A stretch of DNA of 64,000 nt, taken from Clostridia bacterium. GTDB taxonomy: Bacteria; Bacillota; Clostridia; Christensenellales; Borkfalkiaceae. The stretch is taken from contig JAFTPK010000002.1 of the NCBI GenBank assembly GCA_017463325.1, forward strand, positions 164,851 through 228,850. Reading direction: 5' to 3'. The notes beneath the pieces are model-generated. The model was not told the origin of the DNA and did not search any database. It saw only the letters and a list, made by a program, of their open reading frames with translations. Shown in pieces: positions 32,321 to 43,002 of the stretch; position 1 is the first letter of the stretch; each line of letters begins with the position of its first letter. A program made the translations under genes and the position numbers.

Positions 32321-35300
32321 ATGGCAGAAATTTTACTGAAGGTTAGATTAGACGATAGTACATACAAGAGCCAACTTGCAGAACTCGAAGCGCAAGTCGG
32401 CAAAATCGTTTCGTCCACCACAAAAACGCCGTCAATGAATGTTGACAGCTTGCAAAAATCGTTCGCAAACCTACTCAATACATTAAAGGGCGCGGAAGGG
32501 AAGTATGCAGTAGGTACATTTCAAAGCCTTAAAACGGAGATTTCCGAATGCCTTGGCAGGGTTAAAGAGCTGAATGCGGAAATCGGCGACAACAAACCCA
32601 CAAAAGCGCAAAAAGCGGAGCTTGCGGGGTTGACAAAGCAACTCTCTGAACTGCAAGCCAAGTTTGCCACCGTGAGAGCGGAAACGGCAAAACTTTCTAC
32701 GGTGCAAGGGACTTCTTCCAATGCGGTAAAGACCTTGCAAAAATCCTACGCAAATCTTATCAACTCGTTGAACACCGTAAAGAATAAATATCCTGCGGGG
32801 ACTTTTGATAATCTTATCGCGCAAGCAAAAGAAGGTCTTACGGCGACGAAAAATCTTAACACGGAAGTAGGCACGAGCGCAACGCTGAATGAAAAGCAGG
32901 GCGCGACTTTGCAAATGCTTTCAGGGAAATATCAGCAACTCGCCGCCGATGTAGCAACGGTGAGAGCGGAAACGGAACAAAATACTTCTGCTGTAATTAA
33001 GAATGGCGATAGCATTGGTGCTATGGCAAAGAAATTCATTATTTGGCAGGCGGCGGCAACGCTCGTAATGAAACCCTTACAGCTTATTCGTGATGCTATT
33101 TCGTCAATCAATGAAACGCTCGTAGAAACGGAAAATGCCGTAGTCGCATTACGGCGTGTAGCGGGTACTTCCGCGAATGCCGACGAGCTTTACGACCTTG
33201 CGCAAAGATACGGTCAAACATTCGAGAATGTAAACGAAATTGCCTTGAATTTTGCCCGTTCGGGTATGGATTGGACAGACACGATTAAAGCGACGGAGGC
33301 GGCATTACTCGCGCTTAACGTAGCTGAATTAGATGCAACGCAAGCATCCGACGGAATGATTGCGATTATGCAACAGTTCGGATATGAAGCAAGCGAATTA
33401 GAGCTTATCATAGACAAGCTCAATATTTCGGCTGACAATGCGGCAGTTTCGACAGAAAAACTGCTTGCTGCATTACAGCGCACGGGTTCGTCCGCAAAAA
33501 ATGCAAATCTTACTCTTGAAGAAACGGTAGGTATTATCACGGCTATCTCCGAGGCAACGGGGCGTAGCGGTGAAAATATCGGTACTGCCGTAAACTCTCT
33601 TATTCAATTCACAACAAAGGAATCGTCCCTTGCAACCTTTGAAAAATTGGGCGGCGACGTTGCAAAAGTCGTGGAAGATTACCGAATGGGCGCGGCGACA
33701 GTTCTCGATATTTGGGAAGAATTGAGCAAGGTTATTCAATCGAAAAACAGCTCAACGGAAGGCATATTGTCGGGGCTTTTTGCTGACGATGATTGGCGTT
33801 CCCTTAACGAAGAATTGCAGACAGAGCTTGGCGAGAATTTCGCAACCGTAACCGAAATCTATGGAACGGCAAGCACATTCCGTAAAAACTATTTTATCGC
33901 CCTTCTGAACAATCTCGACCAAGTTCAAGAAACAATGGACGATATGAACAGCGCGGAAGGCTATTCACAAAAGGAAAATGAGCAATATCTCGACACTTAT
34001 TCCGCGAAAGTCAATGAGTTAAAGGCTCAATGGCAAGATATGGCTAACGACGAGCAGGGCATCCTTGGTATTAAAAAGTCGTTAGTCGAGTTTGCGAGCA
34101 ACCTGCTTACGGTGTTAGATAAGCTCGGCGGGATAAAGTTTGTTTTAACTGAAATTCTCGTAATCGGTGGTACGCTCCTGATGACGTATAAAGGAACGGC
34201 GATTATCGCGGGGTTACAAAAGATTTGGGGACTTTTGCGAACGCTATCCATTGATGCTATCCCCAACGCAATCGCGGCTTGGAGAGCTTATGCGGCGGGC
34301 ATTGTTTCCGCAAATACCGCAATTCAAGCATCAATTCCCATAATCGGTATGGCTATCGCCGCTATATCTCTGCTTGCTACAAAGATTTCAGATGCGAGAG
34401 AAAAAGAAAGGCAAGCAGCAGAAGAAGCTCGCCAAGAGCTTATCAATTTAAGACAAGAAGCGGCAAATTCCATTGCATCATACGAGAATATCTCCAACTC
34501 TTTGAACGAAACCATTGAACGGGTTAAGGAATTGAGGAGTGGCGAAGATTTGACTGCCGATGCCACAAAAGAATTGATTTCTATTCAGGAAAGCCTGATT
34601 AAGAATAATGGCGACCTTGCGGGGTCAATCGACCTTGTAAACGGAAAACTCGAAGAGCAAATCCCTTTAATGGAGCAAGTTGCAAAGGCGCAACTCCAAC
34701 AATGGATTAAAGACAATCAATCTGCAATCAATACAAGCGAAGAACTCGTTACAAAAAGCAGTCGGTCTGTTTACGAAGTGAATGACAGAGGTGCTGTACG
34801 GGACATTTACGATATAGCAAAAAATGCAGGAATTGATGTAAGTAATGTTTACGGCTATAAAAAAATCCGTGAAAAAGATTTTTGGGACTATCTCGGTATT
34901 GTGGGGGGTATTAGAAACTTGTTCGACCCACAAACAGAAAGTTTCGACGGTATCGGCACAGAAGGTACGGTAGAAGAAAAGCTCGAAGAGTACAACAAAC
35001 TCTATGAGTATATCAGGGATAATGCAGAAGAGCTTGGTTTAAGCGAGGATAAAAAGAAAAAATATCTATCTATCATCTCGCAAGCAATCAAGTCGTTAAA
35101 CACCGATGATTACAAAAACGCCAAGGAAACCTATGACTATTACCAAAAGATACAGAAGTATCTCAACGGGGAGATTTCATACCAAGAGTTCCTGACGGGA
35201 GTTAAAGAGGAAACGAATGAAACAGAAGATGACATCGACGGTCTAAAAAAAGCCATTGAAGAATTAGATGAAACAAATCTCAACAATCTTATCGCGCAGT

Positions 35301-36001
35301 TTGAAAAATTGCGGGATGTTGAAAAGGAGAGCGTTGAGCTTGAAGAAAAAAAGAAAGAGCTGTTGGAGGCAGAGCAGGCATTGCTCGATGCAAAACAGCA
35401 GCGTAGCGTTCGTGTGTTCAATGTGGCAACAGGACAATGGGAACAAATTGCCAACGAAAAGAGCGTTAAGAAGGCAGAGGAAAACCTTGAACAAGCCCGA
35501 ATTGAGTATGAACAGCAAGCGTACAGCTCTATAATTTCTTTGTTGGAAAGTGAAGATAAATCTACTTCCGCAATGGTAAAGTTGCTTGCGGTTATCGCCG
35601 AAACGATGCCCGAAATCAGCAACAAGGCGCAGTCTATTTTGTCAGAGGCGGGAGTAGATATTCCCACATACGATAGTGGCGGTTTCTTGCACGGTCTTGG
35701 CGGGATTAAGGCGACGGGCAGGGCAGAAACGATTTTACCGCCCGGCATAACCGAAAAAATTATCGAGCCTTCTTCCAATGAAAGGTTTAAGAATTTCACG
35801 CGGTCGCTCGGTTTATTATTCGGTACAAGCGATAAGTTGGAGCAACTTCCGCGCGGTGCATTTGTTTCCAATCGCGGTGGAGATACGACAAATAACAACA
35901 ATAGCCGTAGCTATTCGATTAACGGCGTTCCTATCCCCGCAGAAATTGCGCAAACCCACACACTCGCCGAATTGTGCGACACTATGACATTGTTAGAATA
36001 A
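32321..36001 (+). CDS. Tape measure protein
   Basis: 1226 residues, the longest gene. It sets tail length and is likely ejected with DNA. Residues 255-480 match the TP901-type core (ALNVAELDATQASDGMIAIM; AALQRTGSSAKNANLTLEET; TAISEATGRSGENIGTAVNS). Hydrophobic segments near 606-640 and 660-690, long coiled coils before and after. With about 1.5 angstroms per residue this would suggest a tail of about 180 nm (inference). C-terminus has a Gly/Asn-rich part ending in an unrelated tail. Confidence 0.85.
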   Translation: MAEILLKVRLDDSTYKSQLAELEAQVGKIVSSTTKTPSMNVDSLQKSFANLLNTLKGAEGKYAVGTFQSLKTEISECLGRVKELNAEIGDNKPTKAQKAELAGLTKQLSELQAKFATVRAETAKLSTVQGTSSNAVKTLQKSYANLINSLNTVKNKYPAGTFDNLIAQAKEGLTATKNLNTEVGTSATLNEKQGATLQMLSGKYQQLAADVATVRAETEQNTSAVIKNGDSIGAMAKKFIIWQAAATLVMKPLQLIRDAISSINETLVETENAVVALRRVAGTSANADELYDLAQRYGQTFENVNEIALNFARSGMDWTDTIKATEAALLALNVAELDATQASDGMIAIMQQFGYEASELELIIDKLNISADNAAVSTEKLLAALQRTGSSAKNANLTLEETVGIITAISEATGRSGENIGTAVNSLIQFTTKESSLATFEKLGGDVAKVVEDYRMGAATVLDIWEELSKVIQSKNSSTEGILSGLFADDDWRSLNEELQTELGENFATVTEIYGTASTFRKNYFIALLNNLDQVQETMDDMNSAEGYSQKENEQYLDTYSAKVNELKAQWQDMANDEQGILGIKKSLVEFASNLLTVLDKLGGIKFVLTEILVIGGTLLMTYKGTAIIAGLQKIWGLLRTLSIDAIPNAIAAWRAYAAGIVSANTAIQASIPIIGMAIAAISLLATKISDAREKERQAAEEARQELINLRQEAANSIASYENISNSLNETIERVKELRSGEDLTADATKELISIQESLIKNNGDLAGSIDLVNGKLEEQIPLMEQVAKAQLQQWIKDNQSAINTSEELVTKSSRSVYEVNDRGAVRDIYDIAKNAGIDVSNVYGYKKIREKDFWDYLGIVGGIRNLFDPQTESFDGIGTEGTVEEKLEEYNKLYEYIRDNAEELGLSEDKKKKYLSIISQAIKSLNTDDYKNAKETYDYYQKIQKYLNGEISYQEFLTGVKEETNETEDDIDGLKKAIEELDETNLNNLIAQFEKLRDVEKESVELEEKKKELLEAEQALLDAKQQRSVRVFNVATGQWEQIANEKSVKKAEENLEQARIEYEQQAYSSIISLLESEDKSTSAMVKLLAVIAETMPEISNKAQSILSEAGVDIPTYDSGGFLHGLGGIKATGRAETILPPGITEKIIEPSSNERFKNFTRSLGLLFGTSDKLEQLPRGAFVSNRGGDTTNNNNSRSYSINGVPIPAEIAQTHTLAELCDTMTLLE

Positions 36002-36015
36002 AAGGAGAAAGCAAT

Positions 36016-39000
36016 ATGCCTTTATTTCAACCTTCAAACATTACACCTTCCTCGTTTGCGGGAATCGGTAGTGGTGTAGTAGCCGCCAATGAAAATATCA
36101 GTATTTCTTGGCAAGTAAATGGAAATGTCCCTATGACGGGCTTCAAGATTGATATTTATCAAAACAACACGAGAGTTGGCGGGATGGATAATATCGTTAT
36201 TCCTTCGCCGAATAAAATCTACCCGACGGACAATAAGGGAAATCAGACGTACTATGTTTATGAGGCTGAATCGAGTTGGGCGAGTTGGGGGATTGCCGAC
36301 GGAAATAGCTATACAATGCAAATTACGCAATATTGGACGGAAAATACGATGAATGATAAGTCCGTACAGCAGGTTTCACAGTCCGCGTTCTTGTCGCGTA
36401 CAAAACCTATATTGCGTATCACCGAAACAAACGGCAATGAGATAGCCGAAATAGTTAAAACTGTGTCCTTGCCAATTATTGCATCTTATACGCAGGCGCA
36501 AGGAGATAGTATAGATTGGGTGCGTTGGCAATTTTATCAAATTTCAAATAATAGAGAAAAACTTTTATCCGATACGGGGTTTATAAATACGGTTGTTTTA
36601 AGTTTTACCGCAGGGAATATGCAGAACGGGTGTATTTATAAAATCGTTTGCACGGTACAGAACGAAAATGGGGTTCAAGTGTCAAATTCAGTATCATTCA
36701 ATGTGTCTTATGAATTACCTAAAATCGAAGGTAAGTTCACCCTTGAATGCTCTGATAGGATGAGTAATCTTCTTTCTTGGGAGGGTTTAGCGGAGAATGT
36801 TGGGGACAATATACAAGGTGTTAGCAATGACGGTAATTATAGCTTTAATGGCGGTAATTTAGCATTGGCAAGCGGTTCAACCGTTGCGTGGAGAGAGAAA
36901 AACAACGGCATTCTGAATATCCCGACAGATTGGACTTTGGCGTGGAAAGGAATTTCAAACGGTTTTAGAAATTATACAACGGAAGAAACCGTAGAAGTAG
37001 AACCAACATACAAATCGTCCATTGATTGGAAAACATATAGCGCAGCCACGGGAAACACGCCGTCCTTGGGCAATACTTCACACGACCTTATATATTTTGA
37101 TAAGGTAAATAACAAGTATTACTTTGTATGGGCTTCTAATTATCTTCGTTATTATAATGATTTATCGTCTGGGGATTTTAGTTATACAAATGCGTTTATT
37201 TTCAACGGTAATGGGACATCAGACATCAATGACATTGCGATAAGTCCGATAAGCAATATAATGGTTGTTGTTGGCGATAATTTGAACGATGCGGATGGCG
37301 GTTTCGACTGCTCAAATGCTGTTATATTCACTACGAGTTCAAGTGGCGTTTCAATAAAGGAAAACTTACCAATAGAGAATGGTGCATTGATAACAGACGA
37401 CGAAGTTTTTTCAGCAGAGTTTAACCAAGATGGAACTTTGTTTGCTATGGCGAGTGGGGAATATCCCGCAAAGGTGTTCTTATATTCCTTCGATGGCTCA
37501 AAGTTCTCGTTGTTAAGCTCTCTGCAATTTTCTAACGGGGCATACATCTCAAATGGGTGTTTAAGTTTTAATAGAGATTCGTCGTTGCTTGCATTTCGGT
37601 ATTATTTGACAAACGGCAAGAAAAATGTCGTAAAGGTTTTCAAGATTGAAAACAACGCCCTTTCTTTATTATATACGATAGAAGAAAATGCGGGGTTTCG
37701 CAGTATATTCAACCCCAAAACGGATATTTTTGTAACGGGTGAATATGTCTATAAAATAACCAAAGATGAATGCACTTATATAGGAGAGTACACATTTGGG
37801 GATGTTTATTCAAACGCAAAAAGTTTTAGACCTATGGGCTTTGATGAAACGGGTACAACACTCTTTGCGGCAAATACTTCATCGCATTACAAGGTTTACG
37901 TTGCGGAAATATATTTTTACGGTGAAAGTTTTGAGATTAAATCCTTAAAGAGTGAATTGACGGACGATGTATGGGCTGCAATGGCGGGCAAGTATTTATT
38001 TTTCTACGGAAATTATGCAACCTATACAATCGAAAATACATTCTCTATCTACAAGCAGTTTTCCGTTGGGACTCTATTTGATGCCTCAATAAAAAATATA
38101 ACCGACGGCGTTATCGACCCAAAAATAGAATACACGACGGTAGGATATACGGTAAGCGGCAGCATAAGCACACCAAAAAAAATTAACGCAACAGTCAACG
38201 CATCGTATTTGAGTGGTACAAATACTGCGCTTTCAGAAACGTGTGTGCAGTTGCAAGATTGGTTGCGGGTGGCGAGGGAGAACAATGCCTTATGCTTATA
38301 TGTAGGGTCATCGCTTGTTGGTAGTGTAATAATACCACAAAACATAAATTATGCGCTAATTACGATTTCAAAGGATAAAGTCATTCTGAGTTGCGACGGA
38401 GCAAAACAGGAAATCTCTATAAGTACTTCTACTTATCCACAAAATGCAATTTCGGCAATCGTGTTGTCGGGTCAACAGTCGTGCGCGTGGGTTTATGTTT
38501 CCAATGGTACGGTTGAGATTTCAAGCGACTTTGAGCCGACTTGGGATAACAATACGAGATTTTTAACCCATTTCAATTTGAAAACACTTCAAGCAGGGCA
38601 ACTTTCTGTTTCTGAAAACAAGATGGATATTTACCGTGAAAATGCAACAACAGGCGAGCTTGAAAAGGTTTATTCCGCACCGAAAGAAATTACCCAAATA
38701 CGCGATTTCGGATGGATTACAGGCGAAAAATATTACTATATGGGATATGCTTTGCTTGACAACGCATATACAAGCGTAAATCCGTTCGCGGAAATCCCTG
38801 TATGCAAAAATCAACCGTATTATCTTCTTCTTGAAACAACGCAAGACGGCGAATATCCCGATGTGTACCACGTTGTGAATTATTGGCGGTTCGGTAACAA
38901 TATTTCTGCGGGAAGCGTAAGCAACAATAATACTCCGAATTTCCTTACAAACTTCACGAAATATCGCTTAAAACAGCCTGTTTCAAGAATGGGAAAGAGT

Positions 39001-39480
39001 GGAACGCTCACAGCTTTGCTTTCAAATGTCATCGGCGGCGAATACAAGGACACCGCCACGCAAATGGAAGATTTATACAACATTTCCGCGAGTGAAAACA
39101 CATTCTTCTTAAAGGATATGAAAGGAAATCTTTATATGGTCGCCGTGTCAAATCCCATCACGCAAACGATAAACACAAAATCGTTCGTGCAGGAAGTAAC
39201 GGTTTCTATCCCTTGGGAAGAAGTCGGTTCAACTGAAGGCGTTTCTATTATTCAAACGCCGAATGACCCGAATTGGGTTGGCAATAACGACGATTTGGCA
39301 AAGGTTGCATTTAGTGTGGATAATGCGACGGGTATGTTGTCAGTTGAATATCCCGACGGATATAGCGTAACGCAGTTTGCATTGAATGGAGAACGCTTGG
39401 TAGCCACAACGAAAGGCGAGTCGCAAGCTCCTAAACTTTCCTTGCAGAATGGCTCTGTGAAATTAAAAACGGAGAAATAA
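36016..39480 (+). CDS. Large tail protein with Ig/FN3-like, propeller-like and lectin-like parts
   Basis: 1154 residues. The N-terminal 200 residues are Ig/FN3-like (SISWQVNGNVPMTGFKIDIY). Residues about 390-680 have repeated beta units with aromatic and Asp/Asn turns (FNRDSSLLAFRYYLTNGKKN; FDETGTTLFAANTSSHYKVY), like a beta-propeller. About 750-860 looks like a LamG/concanavalin-type sandwich. The last 55 residues resemble a domain in the protein at 28112. Place between tape measure and baseplate suggests a distal tail or adhesin. Confidence 0.6.
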   Translation: MPLFQPSNITPSSFAGIGSGVVAANENISISWQVNGNVPMTGFKIDIYQNNTRVGGMDNIVIPSPNKIYPTDNKGNQTYYVYEAESSWASWGIADGNSYTMQITQYWTENTMNDKSVQQVSQSAFLSRTKPILRITETNGNEIAEIVKTVSLPIIASYTQAQGDSIDWVRWQFYQISNNREKLLSDTGFINTVVLSFTAGNMQNGCIYKIVCTVQNENGVQVSNSVSFNVSYELPKIEGKFTLECSDRMSNLLSWEGLAENVGDNIQGVSNDGNYSFNGGNLALASGSTVAWREKNNGILNIPTDWTLAWKGISNGFRNYTTEETVEVEPTYKSSIDWKTYSAATGNTPSLGNTSHDLIYFDKVNNKYYFVWASNYLRYYNDLSSGDFSYTNAFIFNGNGTSDINDIAISPISNIMVVVGDNLNDADGGFDCSNAVIFTTSSSGVSIKENLPIENGALITDDEVFSAEFNQDGTLFAMASGEYPAKVFLYSFDGSKFSLLSSLQFSNGAYISNGCLSFNRDSSLLAFRYYLTNGKKNVVKVFKIENNALSLLYTIEENAGFRSIFNPKTDIFVTGEYVYKITKDECTYIGEYTFGDVYSNAKSFRPMGFDETGTTLFAANTSSHYKVYVAEIYFYGESFEIKSLKSELTDDVWAAMAGKYLFFYGNYATYTIENTFSIYKQFSVGTLFDASIKNITDGVIDPKIEYTTVGYTVSGSISTPKKINATVNASYLSGTNTALSETCVQLQDWLRVARENNALCLYVGSSLVGSVIIPQNINYALITISKDKVILSCDGAKQEISISTSTYPQNAISAIVLSGQQSCAWVYVSNGTVEISSDFEPTWDNNTRFLTHFNLKTLQAGQLSVSENKMDIYRENATTGELEKVYSAPKEITQIRDFGWITGEKYYYMGYALLDNAYTSVNPFAEIPVCKNQPYYLLLETTQDGEYPDVYHVVNYWRFGNNISAGSVSNNNTPNFLTNFTKYRLKQPVSRMGKSGTLTALLSNVIGGEYKDTATQMEDLYNISASENTFFLKDMKGNLYMVAVSNPITQTINTKSFVQEVTVSIPWEEVGSTEGVSIIQTPNDPNWVGNNDDLAKVAFSVDNATGMLSVEYPDGYSVTQFALNGERLVATTKGESQAPKLSLQNGSVKLKTEK

Positions 39481-39485
39481 AACAA

Positions 39486-40814
39486 ATGAGTGGAACGAAT
39501 AAATATCTGCAATATTTGAAAGCGGTTGCAAGACCTTTTAGAAAAATCACTAAATTGGATTTCTTGCAACCCGACAACTCCGTGGCATTCTCGCTCGGCA
39601 ATACCGTGAAACGTGGCTATATGACGAGATATGACACTCGTGCGTTTATCCAAGGCGGTACACTCAATGTATCTTTGAATAACGGGCAACGTCGAAGGGC
39701 GAACATTACTCTGTCGAATCTTGACGGCGCGTTTGAGTATAGCGTAAATAAGATTTGGTTCGGGCAAAAGGTAAGGCTGTCAATGGGACTTATCTTGCCC
39801 GACGGAACGGAGTTCTTTTTGCCACAAGGCGTATTTTACATCAAAGACCCGCAAAACGTATTTAAGCCGAATGATAAATCCGTTTCCTTTCCGCTCTACG
39901 ACAAATGGGCGTATTTGGATGGCACGTTGGCGGGGAAATTAAATCAAGCATACTCAATCACGGTGGCGCAAAACCCGAATGTACTCAACGCAATGGCGAG
40001 CATACTTCGGCTTTCAAAGTTCGACCATTTACCAACGTCGGATAAGCTCAAAATGATTGACAGCGTTGTGCCTATTTTTACGAATTATTATAACAATAAA
40101 ACTTATTCCGCAAAAAACTCCGACGGCTCAATTTCGGCAGATATTTCTATGGCTACTTTGCCTTATGATATTACGGAAAATAGCGGTGGAAATTTCGGAA
40201 ACTTACTACTTCAACTGAATAAAACTTTCGTTGGTCTTATTGGGTACGACCAAACAGGGGCAATGCGCGTTGAACCGTCGCAAGAAGATATAAGCGACAG
40301 TAATAAACCCATACTTTGGAATTTCAGTCCCGAAAACAGCCAACTGTGTGGTTTTACCGAAACGCATAAAAACGGCGAAGTTTACAACGATATTTTGATT
40401 ACAGGAGAAGGATTGACAGGCTACGAAGTTTGGGGAAAAGCCACAAACTATGACCCGTCGAGTGATACGAATGTAAATCTTATCGGGTTAAAAACCTTTA
40501 CGGAAAGTCGCGCGGAATATTGGAATAGTAAGCAATGCGCCGACCTTGCGGAATGGTATCTAAAACGAAAAACAATTTTGCAAAAATCGGTAACGATTGA
40601 GTGCAGTCAACTTTTCCACCTGATAGAAAATCGACTCGTAACCATCAAAAGAACGGACAAACAAGGCAGTCCTGTTGAACGCCATTTGATAAACTCTTTC
40701 AGCTTGCCGATTGGGGAAACCGGGAGTATGTCTATTAACGCCGTAAGCGTGAACGATTTTCCCATTGCAACGATTAAGCAGTATTCAAGCGAAAGCGGGC
40801 TTATTACGAATTAA
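39486..40814 (+). CDS. Tail tip/baseplate protein (DUF5048-like)
   Basis: 442 residues. Begins with a segment typical of this tail family (RPFRKITKLDFLQPDNSVAFSL; MTRYDTRAFIQGGTLNVSLNNGQRR), then IWFGQKVRLSMGLILPDG and a beta-rich C-terminal part. Comparable to phage tail hub proteins that organise the tip. Precedes a small OB-fold-like protein. Confidence 0.6.
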   Translation: MSGTNKYLQYLKAVARPFRKITKLDFLQPDNSVAFSLGNTVKRGYMTRYDTRAFIQGGTLNVSLNNGQRRRANITLSNLDGAFEYSVNKIWFGQKVRLSMGLILPDGTEFFLPQGVFYIKDPQNVFKPNDKSVSFPLYDKWAYLDGTLAGKLNQAYSITVAQNPNVLNAMASILRLSKFDHLPTSDKLKMIDSVVPIFTNYYNNKTYSAKNSDGSISADISMATLPYDITENSGGNFGNLLLQLNKTFVGLIGYDQTGAMRVEPSQEDISDSNKPILWNFSPENSQLCGFTETHKNGEVYNDILITGEGLTGYEVWGKATNYDPSSDTNVNLIGLKTFTESRAEYWNSKQCADLAEWYLKRKTILQKSVTIECSQLFHLIENRLVTIKRTDKQGSPVERHLINSFSLPIGETGSMSINAVSVNDFPIATIKQYSSESGLITN

Positions 40815-40828
40815 GGGGGTAGGGTGCT

Positions 40829-41140
40829 ATGTCGAATGTTTTTGAAGAAAGCGCAAAATTAAAACAGGCTCTCACGCCCATCATTGAAAAAATAGTTGAC
40901 GAAAGAACACGCTCCTGTTTGCGCACATATAAAGCAAAAGTCGTAACCGCGCCCGACAGTACGACGGGAAAATGTGTGGTACAGCTTATGGGGCAAAGTG
41001 GTCTTATTGACCCGACAACATTGTCTTTGCCGTATTCAACGGCGGTAAGTGGCGTTTCAGCCGGTCAAATGGTTTGGGTGGCAACGACTTACAATTCTTG
41101 GAGAAATGCCGTAGTTTGGCAAAAAATAGATTTCTCATAA
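40829..41140 (+). CDS. Small OB-fold-like baseplate protein
   Basis: 103 residues. N-terminal helix, then a beta barrel pattern (YKAKVVTAPDSTTGKCVVQL; LPYSTAVSGVSAGQMVWVAT). Similar small proteins sit at tail hubs. GGGGGT before the ATG. Role inferred. Confidence 0.5.
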   Translation: MSNVFEESAKLKQALTPIIEKIVDERTRSCLRTYKAKVVTAPDSTTGKCVVQLMGQSGLIDPTTLSLPYSTAVSGVSAGQMVWVATTYNSWRNAVVWQKIDFS

Positions 41141-41173
41141 AACAGAAAAAAATAAAAAACGGAGGACTTATAA

Positions 41174-42919
41174 ATGAGTAATGTACAAGACCTTGGTATT
41201 GTTTCTCCCGTCCCGAAAGGGGATTGGAAATCCACTACCGCCTATCAACAATTAAACATTGTTAGATTTAACAGCGCAAGCTATATCGCAACAGCTCCGA
41301 GTATTGGCGTTGCCCCCGGCGTAACAAACGGGTGGCAATCGTTTTGGCAGTTGCTTTCGAGTGGCGTTGACGAAGATGCACAGAAGCAAATTGACCAAAA
41401 CGCAAAAGAGATTTCCGCGCTTGGCGGTTCGGTTGAAGAGTTGAAAACGGCAACGAAGGACAACAACAGCTCTATCGTGCAAATCAACAAGTGGATTGAA
41501 GAAGCGGAAAAAGACCCTGTGGAATACGGCATTCGCCACGTTATCGGCGCGAGCAGTCCTGTCGGTGAAAGGGTAATCCGTAAGGACGGCGTTATCTCCA
41601 CTTGGGATATTGACTTTACGCCGAATATCGGCACAGAACCTACGGACAACCCCTTTGACTACATAAGCGTATTCAATCCGTCGGTATGGTACGACGAAGC
41701 GGGAAATAAGTTTGCGAGATTTTCACGGTTCTATTATCTGAAACAAACCATCGGGAACTATGAGTACACTTGGGTTTGTCAAAAACAGTTGTACCCATTC
41801 TATGTTCTGCCCAAGGCATTCAAAAGGGACGGCAAGCCTTATTGGAACTATGTTGACATTGGTTGCTACGAAGCATCGGCAGAAACGCGCACGTTCAATG
41901 GCGTGAACTATGCTTGCCTTGCATCCAAGCCCGGAAAAAATCCCCGCCATAATGCAACGCGAACGGTTATGTTCAACGAGGCGAAGAATCTCGGCACGAC
42001 TTTGGAAATCAACACGGAGCAGGAATACTATTGCATTACCACAATGAGCGAAGTCAACGAAATTCGCAATATCTTGGTTCATATTATGTTTGGCACGAGA
42101 AACTGTCAATCCAAGTACAACGGTATTTCGAGTTTTGGTAATACGGGCGCGACGGCGTTTGCAGCGGTTGATAAGGAAAACAACATTTTCTACTTCGCAA
42201 CCAACGTATTAAAGGATTTCCGCGTGGGAGCAACGGTCGCGCTCAACGGCTCTGCAACAGAAGCCTACTACCACCAAGTAATTGAGAATGGCGAAGTGGT
42301 GGGCGGTATTGCCGACGGTGCGTTTGTGGAATCCGTGGGCGGTACGACCTATTATTATGCAAAAATCGACGGAGATGCGCTCACGGAGCTTACAATCGAC
42401 TTGACCTCGATTTCTATCCGTCCGCTTTTCACAGGGGAAACGGATATTATCAAGGCAACTCACGGTACGCTCGACAACGCAAACGGCAGAAATTCCTTCA
42501 AGGTATTCAACGTTGAAAATATGTGGGGCAATATTTGGGAACACGTGCTTGATTGCACCATTAAAGAGTATGTGCCGTATGTTTGCGACGATATTACCAA
42601 GTGGACGGACACGACAACGCCCGATACGAACGAGAATTTTGCCGTTTGCGACCTTGTAATCCCGCAAACCAATTCGTATGTTAAGGTGTTGGATTACGAC
42701 CCTGCTCATCCTGACATTGTCTTGCCTGTGGAAGTAGGTGCAGGCTCGACCACTTATTGGTGCGACTACTTTTATGTGAGCGCGGGCGTGAGGACGGTTC
42801 TCGTCGGCGGTTATCTGTACTACGGGGCTAATGACGGTTTCTGTTCTTGGTATTGCAATTCCGGGGTCGGTAATGCGGATTGGGCTATCGGCGGTCGCCT
42901 TTCTCATAGGAGTCTTTGA
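41174..42919 (+). CDS. DGR target: tail-tip receptor-binding protein with C-terminal lectin-like domain
   Basis: 581 residues. N-terminal module (KGDWKSTTAYQQLNIVRFNS...SYIA) is typical of phage tail proteins; residues 60-110 form a coiled coil. The C-terminal domain (about 150-581) has the C-type-lectin/formylglycine-enzyme-like pattern of DGR targets: VENMWGNIWEHVLDC, then GGYLYYGANDGFCSWYCNSG at the very end. That final stretch is the variable repeat. It is presumably displayed at the tail tip for receptor contact; the receptor is unknown. Confidence 0.85.
   Translation: MSNVQDLGIVSPVPKGDWKSTTAYQQLNIVRFNSASYIATAPSIGVAPGVTNGWQSFWQLLSSGVDEDAQKQIDQNAKEISALGGSVEELKTATKDNNSSIVQINKWIEEAEKDPVEYGIRHVIGASSPVGERVIRKDGVISTWDIDFTPNIGTEPTDNPFDYISVFNPSVWYDEAGNKFARFSRFYYLKQTIGNYEYTWVCQKQLYPFYVLPKAFKRDGKPYWNYVDIGCYEASAETRTFNGVNYACLASKPGKNPRHNATRTVMFNEAKNLGTTLEINTEQEYYCITTMSEVNEIRNILVHIMFGTRNCQSKYNGISSFGNTGATAFAAVDKENNIFYFATNVLKDFRVGATVALNGSATEAYYHQVIENGEVVGGIADGAFVESVGGTTYYYAKIDGDALTELTIDLTSISIRPLFTGETDIIKATHGTLDNANGRNSFKVFNVENMWGNIWEHVLDCTIKEYVPYVCDDITKWTDTTTPDTNENFAVCDLVIPQTNSYVKVLDYDPAHPDIVLPVEVGAGSTTYWCDYFYVSAGVRTVLVGGYLYYGANDGFCSWYCNSGVGNADWAIGGRLSHRSL
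42801..42902 (+). repeat. DGR variable repeat (VR)
   Basis: 102 bp at the 3' end of the target gene, aligned without gaps to the template 202 bp downstream. Ten internal differences (42812, 42818, 42821, 42846, 42851, 42860, 42861, 42878, 42884, 42885), plus 42801 at the edge, are all at template adenines (A to T, C or G). No other mismatch. The last 17 bp are identical, the expected initiation site for mutagenic homing. Confidence 0.95.
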
Positions 42920-42929
42920 GTTGGGGGGA

Positions 42930-42948
42930 GTGGGGGTTTCTCCCCCAC
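42930..42948 (+). other. Hairpin just downstream of VR
   Basis: GTGGGGG pairs with CCCCCAC around a 5-nt TTTCT loop, 27 bp after the VR end. DGR targets often carry a GC-rich cruciform in this place that raises retrohoming efficiency. No T-run follows, so it is not a standard terminator. Confidence 0.75.
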
Positions 42949-43002
42949 AAATAAGCGCGTTTATTAAAACAAACTAAATAAAAACAAGGGTGCAATATAC
43001 TA

